Position numbers and translations under genes: made by a program. Below the pieces are notes generated by a model, which saw only the letters and a program-made list of their open reading frames with translations, was not told the origin of the DNA and searched no databases. From positions 2,356,001-2,420,000 of the forward strand of contig NZ_JACHBL010000001.1 in assembly GCF_014200305.1 (NCBI RefSeq): a stretch of DNA of 64,000 nucleotides, written 5' to 3'. This document shows positions 57,334-64,000 of this stretch, in pieces. Positions within the stretch are counted from its first letter, which is position 1, and each line of letters opens with the position of its first letter. Source of the DNA: Neomicrococcus lactis. Lineage in GTDB: Bacteria > Actinomycetota > Actinomycetes > Actinomycetales > Micrococcaceae.

Positions 57334-57582
57334 GCGCATATCGATGACGCCCGTACCGATTTCAATCTTTTTGGTGCGCGCGCCAATGGCCGCCAAGAGT
57401 GGAAACGGAGACGCGTATTGCTGAGCGAAGTGGTGGACGCGGAAATATGCTCCATCAGCGCCCAGCTCTTCTGCAGCGACGGCTAGGTCAATTGCCTGCA
57501 ACAACGCATCGGACGCACTGCGCGTCCCCGACTGCGGGTGGTCTGTCCAGTGACCGAATGACAGAAAACCTATGTTCTTCAT
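57334..57582 (-). pseudogene. Luciferase-like (LLM) monooxygenase, 5' part
   Basis: Begins MKNIGFLSFGHWTDHPQSG and runs AEELGADGAYFRVHHFAQQY to IEIGTGVIDMR, then a TAG belonging to the element. The N-terminal TIM-barrel region fits LLM class flavin-dependent oxidoreductases and joins exactly with the 3' part (YENPLYMAED) across the CGCAT core. Confidence 0.9.
57335..57339. other. Right attachment junction (CGCAT core)
   Basis: Element sequence GAGATGCACTAG precedes CGCAT and host gene ATCGATGACGCC follows. It matches the left core in sequence and orientation. Confidence 0.75.
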
Positions 57583-57728
57583 ACTTCCCTCAACTTATAT
57601 GCGTCTGAATCTATTCCAACACGCACAATTACGCTGCGTCACCTTAGTGTCCACAGAGTTCGCACCGGTATCGGGTAACTGAAGCTGCGGCGTCGTACGC
57701 TAAAGAAAAGAAAGCGAAAGGAACCCGC

Positions 57729-58220
57729 ATGTCTGAGCGCAAAAAGGTGATTGAGTGGGCGGATCCGCGGCCGGGTCCGGCGGCGATGCCGAAACTGACC
57801 GGCCTTGAATATATGCAGCAGATGATGTCCGGAGACCTGCCAGCGCCGCCGATCGCAAGCCTCATGGATTTCACGTTGTCCGAGGTCAGCGCGGGAACTG
57901 TTTCGTTTGTGTGCACGCCGGACGAGTCGCACTATAATCCGCTCGGCATTGTTCACGGAGGGCTGGTGTGTACGCTGCTGGACTCGGCGCTGGGATGCGC
58001 TGTGCAGACCACTCTTCCGCAAGGCAGCGGCTATACCTCGATCGAAATCAAGGTCAGTTACTTGCGCGGCGTGACCGCGGAAAGCGGCGAGCTGACCGTG
58101 ACCGGTGTGGTGACGAAGCCCGGAAGCCGAGTCGCGTTCGCAGAGGGTCACGTGACGGACGGTGCGGGCAAGGTCGTGGCGACCGCAACCGGGTCCTGCC
58201 TGGTCTTCCCGATCGGTTAG
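57729..58220 (+). CDS. PaaI-type hotdog thioesterase
   Basis: A 163-residue acyl-CoA thioesterase: motif NPLGIVHGGLVCTLLDSALG (about 77-96) with catalytic-type Asp/Gly region, and SIEIKVSYLRGVTAESGELT. Probably hydrolyses an aromatic or medium-chain acyl-CoA. The 5' region carries a dispersed TACGACGCCGC copy at 57683-57697. Confidence 0.85.
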   Translation: MSERKKVIEWADPRPGPAAMPKLTGLEYMQQMMSGDLPAPPIASLMDFTLSEVSAGTVSFVCTPDESHYNPLGIVHGGLVCTLLDSALGCAVQTTLPQGSGYTSIEIKVSYLRGVTAESGELTVTGVVTKPGSRVAFAEGHVTDGAGKVVATATGSCLVFPIG

Positions 58221-58529
58221 TCGGCTGGCGCGTAATCGGCAGGCTCCAGCAGACGCGAAATCGCGTAACAGATGACGAGACCCCAGAACGCCGGGTGAAT
58301 GTTCCAGATGCTGAGCCCGGAGATCGTCACGACGAACGTGGTGAGCGCGCCGAGCGTGAAGCGCGTGGAGAACGCGGTGACGAAGGCTTGCAGGAGCGCC
58401 CGGAGCATTTCGAGGCCTCCGAACGATCAGCATGGCTTTCATGACACGGCGCACCTGGCCGGACAACTCGCGCAGCAAAATCAGGATGCCGGACGTGAAG
58501 AACGCACCGACGATTTCCGGGAAGCTCAA
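58217..58529 (-). pseudogene. BenE-like benzoate transporter remnant
   Basis: Two frames on the minus strand hold pieces of a BenE-type TM protein: SFPEIVGAFFTSGILILL (58529 downward) then, after a frameshift and apparent deletion, MLRALLQAFVTAFSTRF and GALTTFVVTISGLSIWNIHP, FWGLVICYAISRLLEP to 58217. Most of the about 400-residue family is missing. Family call is from memory. Confidence 0.5.
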
Positions 58530-58780
58530 GTGCTGGACTGGCCTTCCTTGGCGAGTACGTAGTTGTAGACAGCCTCTTCGCCTGCGCCACCATCGGTGCG
58601 TGGCTTCGGGTCAAGCATGAGCTCAGGCTTCACGGTGCCGCGCAAGAGCCACTCGGGCATGTTTGGCGCGTACTGCGAGTACAAGCGCGGTTGGCCGCAC
58701 TGCCCACCGCGAACCTCGTGACGCGACTCGGAGAATCCATCGCCAACTTCTCTCAGCGGGCTGAGCGCTTGGCGGGGGAA
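58526..58780 (-). pseudogene. Unidentified 3' gene fragment
   Basis: An 84-codon open stretch that lacks a start, with protein-like sequence (LREVGDGFSESRHEVRGG; PNMPEWLLRGTVKPELM; AVYNYVLAKEGQSST then TGA). It overlaps the BenE remnant by 4 nt at its stop. Upstream is a stop in frame at 58781. Not recognised; decayed 3' end of a lost gene. Confidence 0.45.
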
Positions 58781-58904
58781 TCACCTTTGATGAGGTCAAA
58801 CTCGGAAACCGCTCCATTTCCTCGACCTCGATTATGGTTGTCCCGCGGCGATGCTGAGCACGTGGAATCTGAGCAGCCTCTGCCCACTCCGCCTAGCTGG
58901 TAAA

Positions 58905-58920
58905 ATACTCCCGGGGGTAT
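58905..58920. promoter_or_regulatory. CsoR/CstR-type operator upstream of TauE gene
   Basis: ATACTCCCGGGGGTAT, a near-perfect palindrome, overlaps a TAAAAT box (58901-58906). It matches the three sites before the persulfide dioxygenase gene, 2.3 kb away. Confidence 0.8.
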
Positions 58921-58962
58921 ATTTCACGCCGTTAACGTACCCCCTCTAAAGAGGGAGAAGCC

Positions 58963-59763
58963 GTGTTCATTGCCATTGTTGGCGGGCTATTCGTTGGTCT
59001 CTTGATGGGGGCCTTGGGCGGTGGTGGCGCCATTCTTGCCATCCCGCTGTTGACGTTTGGTTTGGGCATGCCAGTGCACGACGCCGCCGTGGCCTCCCTC
59101 GTGATTGTGGGCTTAGGCGCGCTCTCTGGAGTCTTTACCCATGCCCGCTACAAGCACGTGTGGTTCCAAGAAGGAATCCTGTTTGGCGTCTTCGGCATTG
59201 GCGGTGCGTTCCTCGGGACCTTGATGGCAAAAGGCATTGATAGCGCGCTCTTGCTCTCGCTGTTCTCCATCTTGCTAGTGGTGGTTGCGGGAACCATGAT
59301 CCGCAAAGCCCTCAAGCCATCCACCAAACCGCCTACCCTCAACCGTTTGTTCGCGCGCGTGGACGGCAAGCTGGTCATCAATTTCCGAGGGGTTATTTAC
59401 CTTGTCATCACCGCCACCATTGTGGGTTTCTTGACCGGATTCTTCGGAGTGGGCGGCGGCTTTGCGATTGTTCCGGCGCTCATGTTGGTCTTCGGCCTCG
59501 CAATGCCGGTGGCCGTGGGTACCTCGCTGCTGGTCATCTTCCTCAACAGCGTCACGGCGTTCATACTGCACGGCGAAGCGGCTATGCACCTGGACTGGGT
59601 TGTCGTGAGTGTCTTCACGCTGCTCGCGATGAGCGGCTCCGTGGTCGGCGGCAAGTTCGCGCACCACATTCCGAAGAAGGTTCTTCAGCTCAGCTTCGCG
59701 AGCCTGCTGATTGTTATCTCGATCTACACGGCTATTCAGAGCGTTCCGCAGCTTCTTTCGTGA
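58963..59763 (+). CDS. Sulfite exporter TauE/SafE family protein
   Basis: A 266-residue membrane protein with about eight TM helices in two halves, each with the TauE pattern (GLLMGALGGGGAILAIPLL; FLTGFFGVGGGFAIVPALM). GTG start preceded by GGGAGAAG. With the CstR-type operator upstream and the nearby persulfide dioxygenase, export of sulfite or thiosulfate made from sulfide is the likely role. Confidence 0.88.
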   Translation: MFIAIVGGLFVGLLMGALGGGGAILAIPLLTFGLGMPVHDAAVASLVIVGLGALSGVFTHARYKHVWFQEGILFGVFGIGGAFLGTLMAKGIDSALLLSLFSILLVVVAGTMIRKALKPSTKPPTLNRLFARVDGKLVINFRGVIYLVITATIVGFLTGFFGVGGGFAIVPALMLVFGLAMPVAVGTSLLVIFLNSVTAFILHGEAAMHLDWVVVSVFTLLAMSGSVVGGKFAHHIPKKVLQLSFASLLIVISIYTAIQSVPQLLS

Positions 59764-60024
59764 CGCTGGGATTGCTGGCGGCGCCAGGATCGATAGGGCA
59801 CGTTGCCGCCCACGGCAGATACAGTACGACGACGCTGGGCCCGGCCCTCCCGCTCAGCACGTTCCATACGAAGCACCTTGGAGAACGAGGCCATCACGAG
59901 GTACGCAACAATCGTCACGGGCAGCGCGAAGATCAGGGTGGCGTATTCCATGGTGGTCACGCCGCCAGCCACGAGCAGGGCTATAACTTGAGTGTTTGCG
60001 ACGCCTTTTGAGGTTGCTTGGAGC
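59736..60024 (-). pseudogene. BCCT-like transporter C-terminal remnant
   Basis: The minus strand reads TTMEYATLIFALPVTIVAYL, VMASFSKVLRMERAEREGRAQ, RRRTVSAVGGNVPYRSWRR to a stop at 59736. This resembles the last TM and basic tail of a BCCT transporter. Everything 5' of it is absent, and the upstream frame is non-coding. From 60025 to 60122 nothing is recognised. Confidence 0.5.
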
Positions 60025-60122
60025 CGGTGAAACCGCCCCTCCGTCCACCGTCTTCCACCCCACTGTGCGGCCAATTTTCTACAACTTTTTCGAGATTCCT
60101 CGTCGAAAAGTGTTCTCACATG

Positions 60123-60181
60123 GGGGCGGAGCTGTGGTGAAATGGCCTCACTTCGGGGCGGAGCTGTGGTGAAATGGCCTC
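60123..60181 (+). repeat. Tandem 32-bp repeat
   Basis: Two copies of a 27-nt block (GGGGCGGAGCTGTGGTGAAA then TGGCCTC) at 60123-60149 and 60155-60181, separated by ACTTC. It lies just upstream of the FMN reductase promoter region and could be an operator pair or a recent slippage product. Confidence 0.8.
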
Positions 60182-60237
60182 GCATCATTCACTAGGCTGG
60201 GACGAGTTGTTATTGGCGTCACATCCAGGAGGAAACC

Positions 60238-60828
60238 ATGACGGAAACTCAGGCCACCACCGTCCGCGTCATCATCGCGAGTACGCGCCCTGTGCGCGTG
60301 GGTCCGCAGATCGCGGAAGAGGTCGTGAAGATCATCGGCGAAAACCGGCAGGTCAACGTGGAAGTGACGGACCTCAAGGAGCTGAATCTGCCGTTCTTGG
60401 ACGAGCCTGAGATGCCGGCGCTCGGCAACTACGTGCACGAGCATACGAAAAATTGGAGCGGCCTCATAAAGGCGAGCGACGCCGTCGTCATTGTCACCGC
60501 CGAATATAACTGGGGCTACCCCGCAAGCCTCAAAAATGCCATCGACTATCTCTATTCAGAATGGCGCAAGAAGCCAATTCTGCTGGTGAGCTACGGTGCG
60601 AAGGGCGGCGCGAAGGCTGCCGAGCAGTTGCGTCAGGTGCTGGGCCGCATTCGGGCGAACGTGCTGGAGGTGGGAATTCAGATTCCGCTCAATAGCGAGG
60701 TTGACTACGGCAAAGATCATTTACTGAACGACGCCGCAGCTGTTGTCGGCGCGCACGCTCAGGACATTACGGCCGCCGTGGGCGAGCTGGTAGCTGCTGC
60801 TCAAGGGCAGGCTGAAGACAAAGCCTAA
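60238..60828 (+). CDS. NADPH-dependent FMN reductase family protein
   Basis: A 196-residue flavodoxin-fold oxidoreductase: VRVIIASTRPVRVGPQIAEE (phosphate loop, about 10), VIVTAEYNWGYPASLKNAID (about 83-102) and GAKGGAKAAEQLRQVL. AGGAGG precedes the ATG. Reduces FMN or quinones with NAD(P)H; family members are azoreductase or chromate reductase like. Confidence 0.85.
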   Translation: MTETQATTVRVIIASTRPVRVGPQIAEEVVKIIGENRQVNVEVTDLKELNLPFLDEPEMPALGNYVHEHTKNWSGLIKASDAVVIVTAEYNWGYPASLKNAIDYLYSEWRKKPILLVSYGAKGGAKAAEQLRQVLGRIRANVLEVGIQIPLNSEVDYGKDHLLNDAAAVVGAHAQDITAAVGELVAAAQGQAEDKA

Positions 60829-60860
60829 GTTCAGGCATGACGCCTGGTCGGGCGCGAAGC

Positions 60861-61118
60861 CTAGGCCAGGCTCATGAACATCTTTTCGAGATCCTTAGGG
60901 TCTACATCCGAATTCTCATCCGTCAAGCATTGCTGAAGTCCGCTGGCAATAATCGCAAAGCCGGCGCGATCCACGGCCTTCGATACGGCGGATAGCTGCG
61001 TAATGACGTCTTGGCATTCGCGGCCCTCTTCGAGCATGCGAATCACTGCGCCCATTTGACCTTGTGCGCGCTTGAGTCGGTTGATGATCGGCTTCATGTC
61101 TTCGGTATTGAGTTCCAT
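60861..61118 (-). CDS. cstR: CstR-like persulfide-sensing repressor (CsoR family)
   Basis: An 85-residue helical CsoR-family protein: IINRLKRAQGQMGAVIRML, then ECQDVITQLSAVSKAVDRAG and IASGLQQCL. Two Cys (about 31 and 60) are kept, but the His that CsoR uses with the second Cys for copper is absent (Gly at C minus 4), which points to a persulfide (CstR) sensor. ATG 61118 follows AAGGAG. Divergent from the persulfide dioxygenase gene with three operators between them. Confidence 0.8.
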   Translation of the reverse strand: MELNTEDMKPIINRLKRAQGQMGAVIRMLEEGRECQDVITQLSAVSKAVDRAGFAIIASGLQQCLTDENSDVDPKDLEKMFMSLA

Positions 61119-61180
61119 GACTCTCCTTTGTTGCGCACGCTGTTGCGTTGCGCGGTAGTGCGCTGATTCAAGATTCAACT

Positions 61181-61254
61181 ATACCCCCCGGGGTAACTTG
61201 ACGTATACCCATGGGGGTATTTACTATGGAATCAACGGATACCCCCTCAGGTAT
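61181..61254. promoter_or_regulatory. Three tandem CstR-type operators
   Basis: ATACCCCCCGGGGTAA (61181-61196), ATACCCATGGGGGTAT (61205-61220) and ATACCCCCTCAGGTAT (61239-61254). All are 16-bp near-palindromes with G/C-rich centres and AT ends, the CsoR/CstR pattern. They occupy the divergent region between cstR and the dioxygenase gene, the spacing suggesting cooperative repression of both genes. Confidence 0.85.
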
Positions 61255-61281
61255 TTCAACGACAGAGAACGGGGACAAGGA

Positions 61282-62718
61282 ATGCTTCTTGAACGAATCT
61301 ACGAAGAAGGCCTAGCTCAGGCCAGCTACCTTGTGGGCTGTCAGCGCCAAGGCAAAGCATTGGTAGTTGACCCACGACGCGACATCCAGGTCTATCTGGA
61401 CCTCGCCGCCAAGCACGGCCTGACCATCACTCACGTGACGGAAACTCACATTCACGCGGACTTCTTGTCCGGATCTCGCGAACTCGCGGCAGCTACCGGA
61501 GCTGAGCTCTTGGTCTCCGGCGAAGGCGGAGCGGACTGGCAGTACGGCTTCGACGCTACGCGCTTAATGCACCAGGACACCTTCGCGCTGGGCAACATCA
61601 CCGTCCAAGCACTGCACACCCCGGGGCACACGCCCGAGCACTTGTCCTACTTGATCACAGACGGCGCCGTCACGGATCAGCCAGGCTACTTGCTCTCGGG
61701 TGACTTCGTCTTCGCTGGCGATGTGGGACGCCCCGACCTCCTCGATGAGGCCGCTGGGGGAGTGAACACACGCTTCGGCGGCGCACAGGCCCTCTTCCAG
61801 AGCCTCAAGAACGTCTTCTTGGCGCTACCGGATCACGTCCAGGTTCACCCGGGCCACGGCGCCGGCAGCCCGTGCGGCAAGGCGCTTGGCGCTATCCCGT
61901 CCAGCACGGTTGGCTACGAACGCTTGTATGCGTGGTGGGCACCGTTCATGAAGGACGACGACGCCGCAGCCTTCACCGACGCTCTGCTTGCGGGGCAGCC
62001 GGATGCACACGCGTACTTTGCTCGCATGAAGCGCCAGAACAAGCAGGGTCCTGCGATCCTCGGTGAGCTTGCCGAAATGCGCGAGCTCACGGATACGCAA
62101 GTGACCGATGAACTGGCTGCTGATCAGGCGATCTTCATCGACACGCGTTCGCAGGCCGAAGTGCATGAGGGAACCGTTGTTGGTTCGCTCAACGTGCCAG
62201 CCGGAAACTCAGCAAGCAACTATGCCGCGTGGGTGATTGATCCTGACGAAGAGGATCGTGACCTCATTGTCCTGGCTCCGTCGCAAGTGGCGGCCGAGAC
62301 CTTCCGGGACGCACTGCTTCGTGTAGGAATCGACGGCGCGAATGCATGGACCACGAGCATTGACGGGCTCGAGCAGTACATCCCGGAAATGATCACTCCA
62401 GAAGAGTTCATTGAAGCCCGCGAGTCCGGAGGCGGCGAGCTCGCTGAGTTGCCGTTGATCGATGTGCGCTCCAAGAACGAGTTTGCTGAAGGCACCATCC
62501 CAGGAGCTCAACAGCTCTCGGGCGGATCCGCCATGTGGCGACTCGACGAATTGCCAGCAAAGCGCATCATCACCTTCTGCCAGTCCGGAGTGCGTAACTC
62601 CGTGGTGGCAAGTGGATTGCGCCGGGCCGGCTACAGCGTGGTGGAACTTGAAGGCAGCTATGCCGGATGGTTCGCCGCTCAACAGCGAATTCAGCAACGC
62701 ACTCCGCATCACGCGTAG
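61282..62718 (+). CDS. Persulfide dioxygenase-rhodanese fusion (CstB-like)
   Basis: A 478-residue protein. The N-terminal metallo-beta-lactamase fold (ETHE1-type, about 1-240) binds iron: THIHADFLSG, HTPGHTPEHLS, DFVFAGDVG, HPGHGAGS. Two rhodanese domains follow: the first lacks the Cys (FIDTRSQAEVHEG, then LAPS), the second has the active loop TFCQSGVRNS (about 430). It should oxidise persulfide to sulfite and transfer sulfur. ATG 61282 is preferred over upstream codons in the operators. Together with TauE it forms sulfide detoxification. Confidence 0.9.
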   Translation: MLLERIYEEGLAQASYLVGCQRQGKALVVDPRRDIQVYLDLAAKHGLTITHVTETHIHADFLSGSRELAAATGAELLVSGEGGADWQYGFDATRLMHQDTFALGNITVQALHTPGHTPEHLSYLITDGAVTDQPGYLLSGDFVFAGDVGRPDLLDEAAGGVNTRFGGAQALFQSLKNVFLALPDHVQVHPGHGAGSPCGKALGAIPSSTVGYERLYAWWAPFMKDDDAAAFTDALLAGQPDAHAYFARMKRQNKQGPAILGELAEMRELTDTQVTDELAADQAIFIDTRSQAEVHEGTVVGSLNVPAGNSASNYAAWVIDPDEEDRDLIVLAPSQVAAETFRDALLRVGIDGANAWTTSIDGLEQYIPEMITPEEFIEARESGGGELAELPLIDVRSKNEFAEGTIPGAQQLSGGSAMWRLDELPAKRIITFCQSGVRNSVVASGLRRAGYSVVELEGSYAGWFAAQQRIQQRTPHHA

Positions 62719-62773
62719 TCATCACCAAATTTCCTCATTACCACAACAAAAATCATCGTAGGGAGAAACCAAT

Positions 62774-62947
62774 ATGTGCAGAGCAGTATCTTGCAAGAAG
62801 TGCGGAAAGACCACTTGGGCTGGCTGTGGCCAGCACGTGGATGACGTCATGCGCCACATCCCCAAGAGCGACCGTTGCCCAGGGCACGACAACGACCCGA
62901 AGGAACCTTCGCAGGGCGGCTTCTTCTCGAAGCTCTTTGGCCGCTAA
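62774..62947 (+). CDS. Small Cys-rich protein (57 aa)
   Basis: Starts MCRAVSCKKCGKTTWAGCGQ and has C-x4-C-x2-C-x7-C plus a further Cys in SDRCPGHD; tail GGFFSKLFGR. GGGAG precedes the ATG by 9 nt. The layout suggests a zinc-binding or thiol-reactive mini-protein. It is 55 nt after the dioxygenase gene and before a terminator, so probably part of the sulfide operon. Similar small proteins occur in other actinobacteria, to my memory. Confidence 0.75.
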   Translation: MCRAVSCKKCGKTTWAGCGQHVDDVMRHIPKSDRCPGHDNDPKEPSQGGFFSKLFGR

Positions 62948-62988
62948 ACCAAGCGGAGCACTTCAACTACATCGCCACTAAGTGGCCA

Positions 62989-63027
62989 GTGAGGCCGGGA
63001 GAGATTAGTCACCTCTCCCGGCCTCAC
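62989..63027 (+). terminator. Strong hairpin ending the sulfide operon
   Basis: GTGAGGCCGGGAGAG (62989-63003) and CTCTCCCGGCCTCAC (63013-63027) are perfectly complementary, with a 9-nt loop. A short TGTGTT follows. Confidence 0.8.
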
Positions 63028-63062
63028 TGTGTTCATTAGCGCTGAAAAATTCTAGGATGGCG

Positions 63063-64000
63063 CGTGACCCAAAATCCTGAGCCTTCCTCCAGCACGCCTC
63101 TCACCAACACCGCTAGCCATGCCGTGGTGGAGCCGAAGCTCTATGGTTCGAAACTGTTCTGGGCTGTAGTAGCCCTCGCGATGGGTGGCTTCGGAATCGG
63201 CGCCACGGAATTCACCATCATGGGTCTGGTGCAAGAAGGCTCGAAGGACCTCGGCGTCTCACTGCCGGCTATGGGTGTTTTGATTAGTGCGTATGCGCTC
63301 GGCGTCGTCGTCGGCGCACCCATCCTGACCGCCATGCTCGCGAAAGCCCCGCGCAAAACCGCAGTCATCTGGCTCATGGTGGCCTTCACAGTCTTCAACT
63401 CTCTTTCCTTCTTCGCTCCCACCTACGAACTCATCGTGGCCGCGCGCTTCCTTTCCGGTCTTCCGCACGGCGCCTACTTCGGGCTAGCTGCAATCCTGGC
63501 TGCATCCTTCGTGGCTCCCACTAAGCGTGGCTCGGCCATCGCGTGGGTCATGATGGGGCTGTCCGTCGCGAACGTGGTGGGCGTCCCGTTCATCACGTGG
63601 CTGGGACAGAACTTTGGATGGCGCTGGATGTTTGCCTCCGTTGCTTTCGTGGGTGCGCTGACGTTGCTCTTGATCATCCTCTTGGTGCCGAACGTACCGG
63701 CTTTGAAGAACGCTTCCGTTCGTACCGAACTCTCCGCGCTCAAGAACGGCCAGGTCTGGATGGCGATCGCCACCGGAGTGGTGGGCTTCGGCGGCTTCTT
63801 CGCGATGTACTCCTACATCTCGCCGATTGCTACGGATGTCGCCGGGATCTCGCTCAAGACCGTTCCTGTTCTGCTGGCGCTCTACGGCGTGGGCATGGTT
63901 ATTGGTAACTGGGTGGGCGGCAAGCTCTCCGATATCTCGGTCATCCGCACCATCGTGTGGTGCTGCATCGTGATGATTGCGTTGCAGCTCGGGTTTGGAC
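63063..64000 (+). CDS. MFS transporter (DHA1 type), partial
   Basis: Reading from GTG 63063 runs open to the window end (312 codons and more). Begins MTQNPEPSSS, then TM1 at about residue 33 (FWAVVALAMGGFGIGATEFT), loop AKAPRKTAVIW, and FLSGLPHGAYFGLAAILAAS in TM4. Nine TM helices are visible. The pattern fits DHA1 AraJ/YdhP-like efflux proteins. The start could be the GTG at 63063 or later; the C-terminus is outside the window. Confidence 0.85.

Larger units (their letters stand above)
49808..57339. mobile_element. Integrated mobilizable element with serine recombinase, Rep and Mob
   Basis: An element of about 7.5 kb. Both junctions share CGCAT (49808-49812 and 57335-57339). It holds a tetR and deacetylase gene, a MobB-like gene, relaxase, MobC, Rep, three small genes and a serine recombinase whose start is 33 nt from the right junction. 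Every gene is on the minus strand. Deleting one copy of the core with the interior restores the LLM gene in frame (GAT ATG CGG TAC). No conjugation (T4SS) genes, so it is mobilizable rather than self-transmissible. Confidence 0.88.

Noticed and set aside
57639-58529. 296-codon minus-strand ORF
   Set aside because: It runs mostly antisense to the thioesterase gene; only its first 40 codons are the BenE-like remnant.
60123-60181. Possible CRISPR repeat pair
   Set aside because: Only two copies with a 5-nt gap, no further units and no cas genes.

Overview
The window is chromosomal DNA of a moderately high-GC actinobacterium, most likely a member of the Micrococcaceae (Arthrobacter and relatives). 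The dimethylglycine oxidase closely follows the Arthrobacter globiformis enzyme as I remember it. The trehalose operon, DesK/DesR-like kinase pair, GuaB1 and VanAB also fit that group. Two blocks of acquired DNA interrupt an otherwise ordinary metabolic chromosome.

Layout. 0.2-7.1 kb: glycine-betaine catabolism (formaldehyde dehydrogenase, BCCT transporter, GntR/FCD regulator, dimethylglycine oxidase). 7.1-15.8 kb: GuaB1, then the glycogen-to-trehalose operon glgX-treY-treZ with two small genes. 15.8-17.0 kb: a PIN toxin with its antitoxin. 17.0-22.6 kb: LapA-like protein, MarR/MMPL pair, small multidrug protein, two-component system, and a tRNA-Ala(CGC) with two unusual positions.

22.7-38.1 kb is a defence island. 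A 27-codon Arg-rich leader ORF is followed by an SNF2 helicase, a type III methyltransferase and restriction subunit (Mod/Res), the four Qat genes (KAP ATPase, QatB, QueC-like QatC, TatD-like QatD) and an ApeA-type HEPN ribonuclease candidate. All genes are on + and almost every junction overlaps (ATGA, GTGA or TGATG), so three defence modules look like one operon of about 14 kb. A broken recombinase-type HTH gene marks the right border.

38.1-49.8 kb: a carboxyethylornithine-synthase-like gene with a decayed partial copy 3.5 kb away, MarR/MFS efflux, photolyase, vanillate demethylase vanAB behind a VanR-type operator, a NERD-helicase, a PD-(D/E)XK-family protein, and the 3' part of a luciferase-like monooxygenase gene. 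49.8-57.3 kb is a mobilizable element of about 7.5 kb (serine recombinase, HUH/SF3 Rep, MobC, relaxase, an overlapping MobB-like protein, and cargo of a polysaccharide deacetylase plus TetR). It has split that monooxygenase gene: the 5' part lies on the other side, at 57.3-57.6 kb. The two junctions share CGCAT, and removing the element restores a reading frame of about 340 codons.

57.6-60.2 kb: a thioesterase, then a decay zone with BenE-like, unidentified and BCCT remnants around an intact TauE exporter. 60.2-63.0 kb: FMN reductase and a sulfide/persulfide module (CstR-like repressor, persulfide dioxygenase-rhodanese fusion, Cys-rich 57-residue protein). Four near-identical 16-bp operators link the module to TauE. 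The window ends inside an MFS transporter gene. A dispersed motif TACGACGNCGC recurs across the core segments and was not seen in either acquired block.
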